The position numbers were made by a program, and so were the translations under genes. Shown here piece by piece: positions 31,234 through 42,813 of a stretch of DNA of 64,000 nucleotides. The stretch comes from Canna indica (Eukaryota; Streptophyta; Magnoliopsida; Zingiberales; Cannaceae), in contig CP136890.1 in assembly GCA_034359265.1 (NCBI GenBank), positions 51,107,001 through 51,171,000 on the forward strand, read 5' to 3'. The notes below the pieces were generated by a model. It made no database searches. It worked only from the letters and a program-made list of their open reading frames with translations, and was not told the origin of the DNA. Numbering within the stretch: position 1 is the stretch's first letter; each line of letters opens with the position of its first letter.

Positions 31234-31257
31234 TTTTGAGTGTAATATTCCTTTTCA
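31159..31257 (+). promoter_or_regulatory. Self-complementary stem across the Copia-2 LTR/internal junction
   Basis: 31159-31182 and 31234-31257 can pair over 24 positions with a 14-bp perfect core (AATATTACACTCAA with TTGAGTGTAATATT), one mismatch and two G-U pairs, with a 51-nt loop. The second arm starts at the first base after the LTR, exactly where a tRNA primer-binding site is expected. No TGG-starting site is present there. Confidence 0.7.
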
Positions 31258-31258
31258 A

Positions 31259-32735
31259 ATGACTATTGTCAACGATGCTACTGTGAAGTTCCTGGCGCAA
31301 CAAGATTCTGTTAAGTTGAACCAGTTTGATAGATCCAACTTTACCAGATGGAAGGACAAGATGAAGTTCCTTCTCACCACCTTAAAAGTCTACTATGTTC
31401 TGGATCCAAGTCTCTCATCTACTCCTATACCAACACCAGAAGACTCCGATGATGTGAAGGTAGAGTGAAGAGGATGAACTAGTGTGTCGAGGTCTCATCC
31501 TGAATTCACTAACAGATCATTTGTATGATCTCTATTCCACCAAAGACTCACCTAAAGAAATCTGGAATGCTTTGGAGACCAAATATCAAATCGAGAAGAA
31601 AGGTACTGAGAAGTTTTTGGCTTTAAATTATTTCGACTTTAAGATGACTGATGACAAACCAATCATGGATCAAGTCCATGAACTCCAAATATTTGTTTCT
31701 AGAATGAGAGACTTAGAAGTGAATGTTCCTGATGCACTTCAAGTTGGAGCAATTTTGTCCAAGTTGCCTCCTTCGTGGAACAACTACAAAAAGAAGGTTT
31801 TGCATCAAGCAAAAAATTTCACTCTTGGCCAGTTTCAAACTCATCTACAAATTGAGTGTGAAACTCAAATGAGGGAAGAAAAGCTCCAAAAAGATATTGC
31901 TACAGCAGATTCAAATATGAAAATGCAAGTAAATGCAATGGGGACCAAGTATAGAAACAAGTTTGGAAAGAATCCGAACAAACTTAAAGCCAATAATGAT
32001 GCTTTCAAAAAGAACGACAAGAAGTTCAAGGCTTGCTTTCACTGTGGGAAGAAAGGCCACTACATTAAAGAATGTAAAATAAAAGTTGCTGAAGAAAAGA
32101 AAAGGGCCAACGTCAACACCAATCAGGCCAACATGATCGTTGAAGAAAACAAAGGCTTTGTGGCCATGGTGACTGAACTTAATGCTGCAGTGAATGCACG
32201 AACCACTGAATGGTTCCTTGATTCCGGGGCAACCATTCATGTATGTAATAACAGAGCCCTTTTTAGCACTTATGTTGAAGAAGACACTGAGATCCTCATG
32301 GGAAATCATGCTCATATTCAAGTGCTGGGAAAGGGAAATGTGGTTCTGAAGTTCACATCAGGACAAAAACTTACTCTTGTAAATGTGTTTCATGCTCCTG
32401 ATGTAAAGAGGAACTTAGTTGCTATGAGTCTACTGGTCAAAAGAGGCTTTAAAATTGTTCTGGAATATGATAAGTTTGTATTATCTAAGAATAGAATATT
32501 TGTAGGTAAGGGTTATACCCTTGATGGAATGTTGAAACTAAGTATTAATGAAATAAATGTTGCTTCTGCTTATATTGTTGAATCCTCTTCTTTATGGCAT
32601 GCTAGACTAGGACACTTGAATTATGGTATGCTTAAATACATGTCTAATCATGATTATATAAATTGCACACATGATAAATTAAATAAATGTGAAATTTGTG
32701 CAGAAGCTAAGATCACTAGAAAATCTTTTTCCTAA
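31259..32735 (+). pseudogene. Copia-2 gag and protease region
   Basis: Gag begins at the ATG at 31259, only 25 nt after the LTR (LNQFDRSNFTRWKDKMKFLL). A frameshift near 31466 separates it from the long continuing frame to 32735. That frame contains the rest of UBN2-type gag, a CCHC knuckle (CFHCGKKGHYIKEC, near 32035), the protease with intact active site (WFLDSGATIHVC, near 32212) and the gag-pre-integrase motif LWHARLGHLN. It ends with a frameshift in the HHCC region (CEICAEAKITRKSFS). The element encodes a single polyprotein in the family. Confidence 0.92.
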
Positions 32736-33666
32736 GGCAAAACGTGAAACAAAACTATTAGATCTAATTCATTCTGATATATGTGAATTGAATGAAAAAT
32801 TAACAAGAGGAGGAAAAAGATATTTTATTACTTTTATAGATGATTGTTATTGTTATATTTATGTATATCTACTTAAAACTAAGGATGAAGCTTTTGAAAA
32901 ATTTAAGGATTTTAAGGCTATGGTCGAGAATCAAAAAGAATGTAAAATAAAGATATTAAGAAGTGATAGAGGCGGTGAATATTTCTCTATAGAGTTTGAT
33001 ACTTTCTGTGAGAATTATGGAATAATTCACCAAAGAACATCACCTTATACACCTCAACATAATGGACTTGCAGAAAGAAAGAATCGGACCCTTGTTGACA
33101 TGGTAAATGCAATGATTTTAAATGCTAAGTTGCCATTAAATTTATGGGGAGAAGCTCTACTTACTGCTTGTCATGTTCATAATAGAATTCCTTCCAAAAA
33201 GTCACATATTTCACCATATGAAATTTGGAATGGAAGAAAATCAAATCTGAATTATTTTAAAGTGTGGGGGTGTATAGCATATTATAGACTTGATGATTTT
33301 AAAAGGGCTAAATTAGGATCAAGAGGAATCAAATATTTTTTTGTAGGATATGCACAAAATTCGAAAGCATACAAGTTACTTGATTTATATTCAAATGTTA
33401 TTGTAGAATGCATTCATGTTGATTTTTTTGAAAATAATTTTGTGAATGATAATAACACATCCGATTATGTAGAAAATCAGGATATGTCCATTAACTTAGA
33501 ACCTAGTTCTAATACTAATAAAAGAAAAGAAATTAGTGAATCACTAGAACCTAGGAGAAGTCAAAGGAAAAGAATAGAAAAGGAACTTGATCCTGACTTC
33601 ATTTCCACTAATCACTTGACATTCTTAGTTGAAGGAAGTAGAGATAGAGTTATAAGAAAGATGTAA
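32689..33666 (+). pseudogene. Copia-2 integrase
   Basis: Integrase core with the D-D-E triad visible: LDLIHSDIC, LRSDRGGEY and HNGLAERKNR. The Copia-specific EIWNGRKSNLNYFKVWGC follows, then the variable region (RRSQRKR). The frame ends with TAA at 33664-33666, and RT resumes in another context. It would insert the cDNA into the nuclear genome. Confidence 0.93.
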
Positions 33667-33699
33667 ATTTTTCTAAATAATGAATGTGAACCCAAAACT

Positions 33700-34440
33700 T
33701 TGAAGGAAGCTTTGAACTCTAGAGATGCAGCATTTTGGCAAGAAGCTGTAAATGATGAAATGGACTCAATTATGTCCAATAATACATGGATCTTAACTGA
33801 TTTGCCTCCTGGGTCAAAGCCAATAAAAAGTAAATGGGTGTTTAAGAAAAAGTATAATTCAAATGGATCATTACAAACCTTTAAGGCAAGATTAGTGGCT
33901 AAAGGTTTTACCCAAAAGAAAGATATAGATTATTTTGATACTTATGCACCAGTGGCTAGAATAACCTCAATTAGAATACTGTTTGCATTAGCTTCAATAC
34001 ATAAGTTGCATGTTCACCAAATGGATGTTAAAACTACATTTTTAAATGAAGAAATAAAGGAAGAATTATACATGGAACAACCTGAAGGTTTCGTTCTTCC
34101 TAGTAATGAACACAAAGTTTGTAAACTTATAAAATCTTTATATTTAAACAAGATCCTAAACAATGGCACGAGAAATTTGATTATGTGATTTTATCTTATG
34201 GCTTTATGCATAACACAGCTAATAAGTGCATTTATTCTAAATTTACAAGTGACTATGGAGTGGATATATGTCTTTATGTAGATGACATGCTCATATTCAG
34301 TACTAACTTGCTTGGTATTAATGAAACTAAGAGTTTTCTTACTTCTACATTTTAAAGGAAAGATCTTGATGAGGTAGATACAATTTTAGGAATTAAAGTT
34401 ACTAAGCATAGTAGTGGATTTATGTAAAGTCAAAGTCATT
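33700..34440 (+). pseudogene. Copia-2 reverse transcriptase, broken
   Basis: RT motifs in order: WVFKKKYNSNGSLQTFKARL, AKGFTQKKDIDYFDTYAPVA, QMDVKTTFLN, then a shift and small gap near 34145-34190 (LYLNKILNNG, with continuation QWHEKFDYV in another frame), then LYVDDMLIF with the YVDD catalytic motif at about 34275. Stops at about 34356 (TAA) and 34426 (TAA) follow. Confidence 0.9.
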
Positions 34441-34454
34441 ACATAGAGAAACTT

Positions 34455-35207
34455 TTGGATAAATTTCAACATCTGAAAATTAAAGAATATAATACTCCTT
34501 TTGATTCTAGTATTAAACTTGTAAAGAATGATGCTACACCAATTGAACAATTGAAGTATGCTAGTGCTATAGGTAGCTTAATGTATGCTATGCATTGTAC
34601 AAGACCTGATATAGCTTTTACTGTAAGTAAATTGTCAAGGTTTACTAGTAATCCTAGTACAACACATTGGAAAGCAGTAGAAAAGGTCCTTGGGTACCTT
34701 AAAAGAATTGCAAACTTAAAATTATGTTATACAGAATTTCCTGCTGTGCTAGAAGGTTATTTAGATGCAAGCTGGATATCAAAAATTGGTCATAATATTT
34801 CAACATCGGGTTGGATTTTTACACTAGCTGGTGGTGCTGTAAGCTGGGCATCAAAAAAGCAAACTTGTCTTGCCCACTCAACTATGGAAGCTGAGTTTAT
34901 AGCCTTGGCGGCAGCTGGTAAGGAAGCTGAGTGGCTTAGGAATATGTTGCTAGAAATAGACTTATGGCCTCAACCTATGCTACCTATATCCTTATATTGT
35001 GATAGTGAGGCCACAATGTCTAGTGCCTTTAATAATATCTATAAAGGCAAGTCTAGGCACATAAGCTTGCGACATGACTATATTAGAGAACTGATTTCCA
35101 ATGGTATTGTTACTATTGTCTATGTCAAGTCTGCAGAAAATTTATCAGATCCTCTCACTAAAGCTTTGCCAGGAGACAAAGTGTGGAGGACTACTTGTAG
35201 AGATTAA
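34455..35207 (+). pseudogene. Copia-2 RNase H region
   Basis: The frame covers the RT thumb region ([20 protein letters not shown]) and Copia RNase H with [29 protein letters not shown] and [11 protein letters not shown]. It ends with TAA at 35205-35207. This is the best-preserved domain of Copia-2. Confidence 0.9.
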
Positions 35208-35770
35208 AGTACAACCCTATAGACACCAATAATGGAAACCCAACTTCAAATAATCAAACCGGTTATAAATAAAGTTTAATGGGTAATAACAAGTTATTGA
35301 TAAGTGTCTGGTTAAGCACCAATTCAGTCTCATACAGAATAAAGTTGTTAGTGCTAAAATAACATGAGAGGATGAGCTTTAACTCTTAATGGAGTTTAGT
35401 AGTGATTGTCTAAATCATAAGATAGTGGTGAAACTCCACCTATATGAATATGAAGTGGTGCCGCTTCAACAAGAGTTTAGAGGGTTTTACTCTTGTAAAT
35501 ATTCATAGAAATTGAGATTGCTAACACATGACCATTAAAATATGCTAGAAGCATATGAGAAACTTTATGGAAATAAAATAAATATAATGTGTGTAAATAT
35601 TTCCAATCCTATTGAATCAAAGTCATGGTTTAATCCTAGGACACAATGTACTTCATTAGCATCCCGATATACTTACACTAATTGAAGGTTTAATCAATAA
35701 GATACCTTCTTGTATGCATTATGTTTATTATGAACGTTAAATTCTTCTGATTAACAAACTAGTGGGAGAA
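35208..35770 (+). other. Copia-2 3' untranslated region and polypurine tract
   Basis: 560 bp without coding potential. AGTGGGAGAA directly before 35771 is the polypurine tract that primes plus-strand DNA synthesis. Confidence 0.75.
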
Positions 35771-36288
35771 TATTGTATAGTTTGTTAATTAATTGAGAAG
35801 GCGAATATTCCCACATAGGATGTTTTCTTTTCTTAAGTGCCTTTTAAACTTCCAATGATGCCAAGTGTTAAACTTTTAGGTGGTCTAATGAATGGTGAGT
35901 CATGGAGGCTCAATGGATCATTAGCCTAAATATTAATAAATCAAAGATTGGCACTTGGGCAGACACGCCTTCACAGCCAAAATTGTATTTTTATTTTATT
36001 TTTTAATTATTCAAATTTTAAATAGAAAGTTGTGTCTATTCGAATTTTGTTTTGAAAAGACATATCTATTCGAATTTGAATTTTATTCAACTGTTAAACC
36101 TTTTCATTTCTATTTATTGTGGGACTTGTCACCTCCCCCCTGTAATTTGCGTTCATTCTTTGAGTATTCTCGGTTTTAGGCTTTGTTGTATCCTGGGGTA
36201 AATTACTTTCGAGTGGAAAGCAATATTACACTCAAGATAGTGATTCATGCCTCAAAGCCAATCCCTCTCCAAGTTCCAGATACTAACA
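35771..36288 (+). mobile_element. Copia-2 3' LTR
   Basis: 518 bp. It starts TATTGTATAG (TG changed to TA) and ends GATACTAACA. Compared with the 5' LTR it has several short deletions, for example around 35905 and 35960. Confidence 0.92.
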
Positions 36289-36842
36289 AGAACGGGGATG
36301 GGTTCATCACGATGGAGGAGTTGCGGTCGGTGTTTGCCTCGTTCAGCATCAAGCAGGGGCGGATGACCGAGAATTGCAAGAGGATGATAAGCACAGTGGA
36401 CACCGACAATGGGATGGTGGACTGCAAGAGGATGACTCGCTCGTTTGCCGGGAACCACCTCGAGGGCCCCTTACCAACTGGATTGTATCGGTGCTCCTTC
36501 CTGGTCCACCTCAACCTCTTCGACAATAGGCTCTCCGGCAAGCCAAACTTCGCCAGCGGCATCTGGTCCCTCTCGAGGTTACGAGTCCTGGATTTGTTCC
36601 TTAATACATTCTCCGGCGGAGTCCCCGACAGTATTGCAAAATTGCACAACCTCAAGAATCTCCAGCTTAATGGCAACCAATTCTCGGGTCCCATCCCGAT
36701 CGGCATTGGCCTCTACCTGCACCTGAGCAGCTTGGATTTGAACTACAACTCGTTCGACGGCCGGTGTCCTGCCGCACTACCTGAAGTATCTCACTTTGCT
36801 ATAATGGCCAAAATATATATATCGAACACAGACAACAAATAA
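36289..36842 (+). pseudogene. Chimeric frame: calmodulin-like EF hands fused to LRR-receptor repeats
   Basis: Open from the Copia-2 LTR to TAA at 36840-36842. Part one is the second EF hand (NGDGFITMEELRSVFASF) and the degenerate third ([16 protein letters not shown]). Part two, from about 36450, is a series of plant LRRs: GNHLEGPLPTGLYRCS, LVHLNLFDNRLSGKP, LRVLDLFLNTFSGGVP, LKNLQLNGNQFSGPIPIGIG and LSSLDLNYNSFDG. These match LRR receptor-like kinases of the PXC2 type (recognition by motif only). The fusion was made by the Mutator-like element. No kinase or membrane segment is present. Whether it is transcribed is unknown. Confidence 0.8.
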
Positions 36843-37165
36843 GAGAAGAAAAATTAAATAGATATTAATGGGAAAAAAGAAAGCTTACAATAGTAAGCTT
36901 CGAAGACTTTCCTGCATATTTTATACTAACAAGATTATTAGCTGAACTTAATTAACACCTAAATTTAAAGACTAATATAATGCATCTCTTTACAAAACAA
37001 AAATGACTAATTAGTATGCACAAACAGTTATCCACTAATTAGCGCCTTAGCGGCCGACACGTCAACCAACAATAACAATAAATAAATCTGCATTAATTTT
37101 TCATGGATCATAAACTTGTCTGTCCTCCGGAAGTATCTAAGCTTAGCAATGTCGGCGAGGTCGAC
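36843..37165. other. Pack-MULE-1 central non-coding part
   Basis: AT-rich, with no recognisable gene. The last 60 bp (CCGGAAGTATCTAAG ...) may continue a captured exon or intron. Gypsy-1 is inserted after 37165. Confidence 0.4.
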
Positions 37166-37600
37166 TGATACGATCGACTCACTGCGAATGATCTACGATC
37201 GTGTTAGTTAGCTGGTAGCGCACGATCCAATCCCAAATGGGTCGATGATCATCCCTTCTGATTGTAGATGGCTTGGAGATCCAGATCTGAGATCTCGAGA
37301 GTGAGCGCTGAGAGAGAGAGAGAGAGAGAACATAGGAGGAAGAGAGTTGTGGAGAGGGAGAGATTAAATTTGTTTAAAAGTCCCGATGCCTTATTAAGCA
37401 TTTTACTTCTCTATTTATACTACTTCTGGTTCCCTGTTACATATACACTTTACAATTCATAATTGTCCAGGTGGCGAGGCATCCGCCGCTCGCATTTAAT
37501 CCTTTCTCTTGATTTCGCCACGTCGCGTGCGTTAGTTAACACTCTACTATGAGTTGAAGTGACTACGTCTTCCTCACGCTGAGTCGAACCCTCATCTCCA
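37166..37600 (-). mobile_element. Gypsy-1 3' LTR
   Basis: 435 bp, TGATACGATCG ... CTCATCTCCA on the plus strand (TG/CA ends on the minus strand). A short (GA)n run lies near 37312-37329. Confidence 0.9.
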
Positions 37601-38649
37601 GCTTGCCTCTTCATGACAATACTCCCGGGATCAAAAGTAACCTCGTCCTCGAGGTTGTCTTGAATTATACCCCTCGTCGGCACTTCTCGATCAGAAAGGA
37701 CCTCAGTTGCTGATTGTATCAGAGGGAAGGGAGTCATTTGCATGGTTGGCTTTCCCTTGCAAGGTTTGAGGACTGAGATATGGAACACCGAGTGTATTCT
37801 CGCGGAATCGGGCAGATTGAGTTTGTAAGCCACTCGCCCCACCCTCCGAATAATTTGGTAGGGACCAAAGTACCATGAACCCAATTTTTGATTCTTCTGC
37901 AACCTTAGTGAAAGCTGCCGATAAGGTTTCAGTTTCACAAATACCCAATCGCCCTCCTTGAATTCAGCATCCCTGCATCTTTTATCCACCTGAGCTTTCA
38001 TCTTGGCTTGCGCCCTGGTTAAATTCAATTTTAGCTGCTTCAACATTTGATCCCTTGTGATCAATCTTTGATATACTACTGAGTTACTTGCCCCTTCTAG
38101 GTAGCGAATTAACTTGGGAGGATCGCATCCATACAACACCCTGAATGGTGTCATTCCCGTTGAGTTCTGACACGAAGTATTATACCAATACTCTGCCCAA
38201 GCCAGGTAGTTCTCCCATCTCGACGGTTCCTCAGATGTGAAACAACGAAGGTACATCTCGAGGCATCGATTTAGAGCCTCTGTTTGGCCATCCGTCTGTG
38301 GATGGTATGAAGAACTGTACCCTAGCTCAGTGCCTTGCAAGAGGAAGAGTTCTTTCCAGAACTAGCTGATGAAGTGGCTGTCTCGATCACTTATAATCGA
38401 GCGAGGAACTCCATGCAACTTGACGACTCCTCTGAGGAACACCTCTACGATCTTCTCAGTGGTACAATGACGAGGGAGGGAAAAGAAATGGCCGAACTTA
38501 GACAGTCGATCCACCACCACCATAATAGAAGTTTTGCCATTTGAAGGTGGCAATCCAGTGATGAAATCCATCGCCACATCCTCAAAAACCTCATCCAGAA
38601 TCGCTAATGGCTGCAGCAGTCCTGTTGCTGCCAACTGCTCCGTCTTCAT
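37450..38649 (-). pseudogene. Gypsy-1 integrase
   Basis: The core begins near 38649 with AMDFITGLPPSNGKTSIMVV (first Asp), then ISDRDSHFIS (second Asp). A TAG stop and frame change near 38340-38362 follow, then YHPQTDGQTEALNR with the catalytic Glu. A GPY/F-type C-terminal domain follows (WYFGPYQIIRRVGRVAYKL) and VFHISVLKP. The frame runs into the 3' LTR and ends at 37450. A chromodomain, expected in chromoviruses of this general kind, is not clearly visible after the LKP motif. Confidence 0.9.
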
Positions 38650-38901
38650 TCTCTAGCATGTTTGGCATTCCTCTATATATTTGTGAATATCTCTTCTCAT
38701 TATCTTCCAATAGAAGTTATCAGCGATCCTTCTAAAAGTTCTGTTAATGCCGATATGTCCCCCGGTAACTGAGTTGTGGAATTCTCTCATTAATATCGAT
38801 AGCATGGTTCGATCGTTTGGAATAACAATTTTATTTTGATAAAGTAGAATTCCTCGGTAACTGCTTATGCATCTGTTTCAACTCCTCATTTTCGAGATTA
38901 A

Positions 38902-39410
38902 CACTACTAGAATATACCACATTAGCCATGGGGATCACTGACGGCTGCTAGGGCTATCAAAATCATTCATGGCTTTGCGTCGATCGCAGCGGCCGTGGCT
39001 GATGTAATCAAATCAGCCGCGACTCGCATACGGCCAACCAGAGCCGTCGCTCATAGTTCATGGCGCGCGAAATAAAATAATTTATTAGCCATGGCTTAGC
39101 GAGGGCGTTGGAGCCGTTGGTGATGTGAGTAACCAAATCAGCCGCGGCTCGCATATAGCCATCGCTCATAGTTGATGGCGCGCACGGGGGCGCAAAATAA
39201 AATAAGTTATTAGCCACGGTTGTATGTCGCCATCGGTGATATGAATTATTCATTAGCCACGGCTGGATGCGGTCGTCGCTTATTATTTAATGCCACGAAC
39301 ACAACGCGAATATTAAAACACTCTTAACCGACGGCTCGTGTAGCCGTCGGTGATAATAAAATTACAGATCCACGGTTTTCTGACGGCCCTCGAGCCGTCG
39401 GTGAAAATCC
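38902..39410 (+). repeat. CACTA-4 5' subterminal repeats
   Basis: Units with TTAGCCACGG or CAGCCGCGGCT paired with GCCGTCGGTGAT or GCCATCGGTGATAT, repeated about six times in both orientations. Confidence 0.8.
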
Positions 39411-39984
39411 TTTTTATTTGCGTTTATGCCTGACCCTTCCTCTTTCTTCTCTGCTCGCCGCCGTTGTCCATCCCTGTCGAGTTGCCATGAAGTCGCTGCC
39501 TATTGCCACTGCGATCAATCGCTGTCGGTGAACCTCTCTCTTTCGGTATGCACCGATCCTCTCCTCCTACCTTTTTTATTCCGCTGTTCCTACTGTGCGC
39601 CGCCCTCTTCACCCGCACCGGCGTCGACCCGGCCGTCCTTCTCCGCGCCTGCGTCAACCCGGTCGGTGCCGCATTGGGGCCGATTACCATCGGCCCCAAT
39701 GCATCGAACAGTAGCCGACAGTGATGCCGGCTACAGCTTGATTAGGGTTAATTACCCTAATCAATTACTTGATTAGGGTAATTAACCACTAATCAAACTG
39801 TGATTAGGGTAATCACAGTTTGATTAGGGTTTAATTATTATTTTTAATTTATTATTATCAATTATTAGAAATTAATTGTTAATTAGGTAATTAGTTTGGT
39901 TAATATTAATTAATGGTTAATGTTGATTAGGGTTTAATTAGTTTTAGGTTAATTAATGAAATTAGTTTAATATTAATTAATTAG

Positions 39985-40185
39985 TCGTGCGAAATCGTCC
40001 ACTGAGGACTCACGCCGGAATCGTCCATTGTGGACTCAAGGCCAAATCGTCCACTTTGGACACGCGGTTAAATCATCCATGGTTGACTCGCGCCGAAATC
40101 GTCCACAATGGATGGACTCATGCCAAAATCGTCGACTTTGGACTCGCGCGGAATCATCCACTATGGACTCGCACCGACATCCATA
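39985..40185 (+). repeat. Degenerate 26-bp-type minisatellite in CACTA-4
   Basis: About seven diverged units built on GGACTCGCGCCGAAATCGTC plus CA. Same place and motif as 9693-9926, but with substitutions and small indels. Confidence 0.85.
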
Positions 40186-40361
40186 AATTTAGAAAAAAAT
40201 CAAGACGAGTTGATACATTTCACGTATGATCGACGAGTCAAGTTTTAATTTTGCAAAACCTTAGATCTATTCGGGGGTTGTATGTTCGTGTAAATGAAGT
40301 TAATGATCTTTTATACGACGTACAACCCTTGAATTATCCCTAATTGGACAATTTGGGAACA

Positions 40362-40560
40362 TAGTTATTTATATTGCACTTAGTTTATTTTTTTAGTCAT
40401 TATTCATTTTTAAATTTTGGCTTGTATCTCCATTGTTCTCCGATACGTGCCCAAATAATATGCGTATTCGGAGAACTATAGGGAGATATTGCCAAAATTT
40501 AGAATGAAGTTAATGACTAAAAGAAATACTAAGTGTAATATGAATAACATGAATCCCGAA
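40362..40560. repeat. CACTA-4 leader foldback
   Basis: Imperfect inverted arms (TTGCACTTAGT... with ...ACTAAGTGTAAT; GTTCTCCGATACG with CGTATTCGGAGAAC) about 63 bp upstream of the TNP2 start. It is homologous to the CACTA-3 foldback, with more substitutions. Confidence 0.8.
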
Positions 40561-40622
40561 TGGAATAGGATCATCCCACCTAAAGACATTACCTAAAGAT
40601 ATTGCCCATGTTTTGATAGAAC

Positions 40623-42813
40623 ATGTCGGGTGATTGAAGTTGGATGTTCTGACGAATCCATCGTGGAGCTATAACGGATGAGTTTCGAGTAGACGTAACT
40701 TACTTCTTAAATTTTGCCTACTCGAATGAAAAATTCCTAAGTGGTGATAAAATCCGATGTTCGTGCCGAAAATATTCAAACATAAGATTTTTGGACCGAG
40801 AAACTATCACAATGCATCTGTATACAAAATGATTCACACCAAGATATTTTGTATGGAATTGTCATGCGGAGTCACGTCAAGTCAGGATGTCGAGCAATCC
40901 TGTTGTCCAAACTCTCGGTGAATCTTCTTCTACTGATGTTTCTTCTTCAAATCCACCTAATCCTTATAGAACAATGATTCTGGATAGTCTTGGAGGACAA
41001 TTCCATTTAAATGATAATAGACGGTAGTGCCACCAGATACTACGACAGTTGAAGTCACCGAAGAACAACATGCGATACAGATTGAATTACCGAATAAGGA
41101 GGCTGCAGAATATTATGAGATGTTGAAAGCTGCTGATGAACCTTTGTATGAGAATTGTCCTAATTATACAAGATTTTCGGCAATGACACAACTCATGAAC
41201 ATCAAGTCCGATTGTAATATCAGCGGGGTTGCGTTTGATCGGATTGCAGGCTTTATCAATGGTATGCTACCTCTAAATAACAAGTTTGAGCCAACCTTTT
41301 ATAAGACAAAAAAGTTGATGAGAAAATTAGGGCTTGGGTACGAAAAGATACACGCGTGCCCAAATAACTGCATTTTATATTATAAAGAAAATGCATAGTT
41401 AGAGCAATGCCTGGTATGTGAACATCCTCATTACAAGGAGAAGAAATCGGTCCAACAAAAAAATATCCCCTTTAAGGAGCTTCGGTATTTTCTACTGACA
41501 TCGACGCTTCAAAGGTTATTCATGTCAGAAAAGACTGCCCCCTATATGAGTTGGCATGCAAGAAGTCGTGATGATACAATAATGACTCATCCATCCGTCA
41601 GTGAAGCATGAAAACATTTGGATATGTGTTATCCTTCATTTGCTAGGGAGACTATAAATATCAGGTTGGGATTGTACACAGATGGTTTTAATCCGTTTGG
41701 TAATTCGGAAACTCCGTATTCAGTATGGCCAGTGCTGTTAACAGTTTATAATTTGCCGCCATCAATGTGTATGAAAGATGAATTTATCTATCTTTCGATG
41801 ATTATTCCAGGTCCTAGGGGTCATCGCAAAGAAATTGACGTGTTTCTCCGTCCCCTAATTGATGAACTCAAAACATTATGGGCTGAGGGAGTTGTCACTT
41901 ATGATTGTCACTGAAAGCAAAACTTCACTTTACGAGCTGCTATATTATGGACAATCAATGATTTCCCGGCCTATGGCATGTTGTCTGGTTGGAGCACGCA
42001 TGGGCGACTCTCTTGCCCGTATTGAATGGAACACTCAAAATCCTTCAGTCTTGAGAATGGTCGGAAAATTTCTTTCTTTGATTGTCATCGCCGGTTCCTA
42101 CCGTCTAACCATCAATATTGAAGGAATCATGATAAATTTATCAAGGGTAGAGTCGAAAGAGATGAGCCACCACCGATGTTGCCCATATTGAATGGAACAC
42201 TCAATTTACAGCGACGAGGAATTAGAAAGATTACAGAATCGTGAGTTCCCTAATTGATTTCAAGCTTACAACACAGAACACATAGGCGAAATAGATAACC
42301 AAATCTTTGAGTTTGCTAGCGGGCCAGCACGACTTGTACAGTGTTATAATGGTTATTTTGTCAATGGATATAAATTTCACACACTTGAATATTCACCTAC
42401 AAAAGGGACTATGAATGCTGAATGTGATGTTGACTTTTACGGACTATTGGAAGAAGTCATTGAATTGCAATTTTTCGGATGTAAATCAGTTGCCCTTTTT
42501 AAATGTCATTGGTTCGGTACAAGCGATTGAGGCATGAGAGTTCATCCAAAGTATAAACAGCTGGTCGAGGTCAATTACAAATCAAAATTGGCTTCAAATG
42601 AGCCATTTATATTGCCATCTCAAGCTGAACAAGTATATTATATGTAGTATCCGTCTCGAAAGAAAGATAGGGCAGATTGGCGTATAATCTGTAAGACAAA
42701 AGCCAGAGAAAAAATTGACCCGATAGTTGGAGAGAATGAGCCAGCAGATAACTTCTATCAAGAAGAAGATCCTTCCGAAGTGGAATGAGTTAGTCCAATA
42801 CTTGAGGATGATG
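40623..42813 (+). pseudogene. CACTA-4 TNP2 transposase, part 1, deleted and broken
   Basis: It starts at the ATG at 40623 (MSGD-stop-SWMF), matching the CACTA-3 N-terminus. Open pieces are 41027-41398 (LPNKEAAEYYEMLKAADEP, KKLMRKLGLGYEKIHACPNN) and 41618-41914 (YPSFARETINIRLGLYTDGF, RPLIDELKTLWAEG), then the CPY-stop-MEHS core. Near 42195 the frame jumps from the TNP2 core directly into the region equivalent to residues around 910 of CACTA-3, an internal deletion of about 1.1 kb. DUF4216-type sequence follows (DFYGLLEEVIELQFFGCKS). Many stops are present. The acidic tail is displaced to 44954-45125 by a solo LTR. Confidence 0.88.

Larger units (their letters stand above)
30688..36288 (+). mobile_element. 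Copia-2, full-length but decayed Copia element
   Basis: LTRs are at 30688-31233 and 35771-36288, with gag, protease, integrase, RT and RNase H in Copia order between them. The flanks AGAAT (30683-30687) and AGAAC (36289-36293) form a duplication with one mismatch. It sits inside an EF-hand loop of the calmodulin-like fragment. LTR divergence with several indels indicates an old insertion. Confidence 0.93.
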
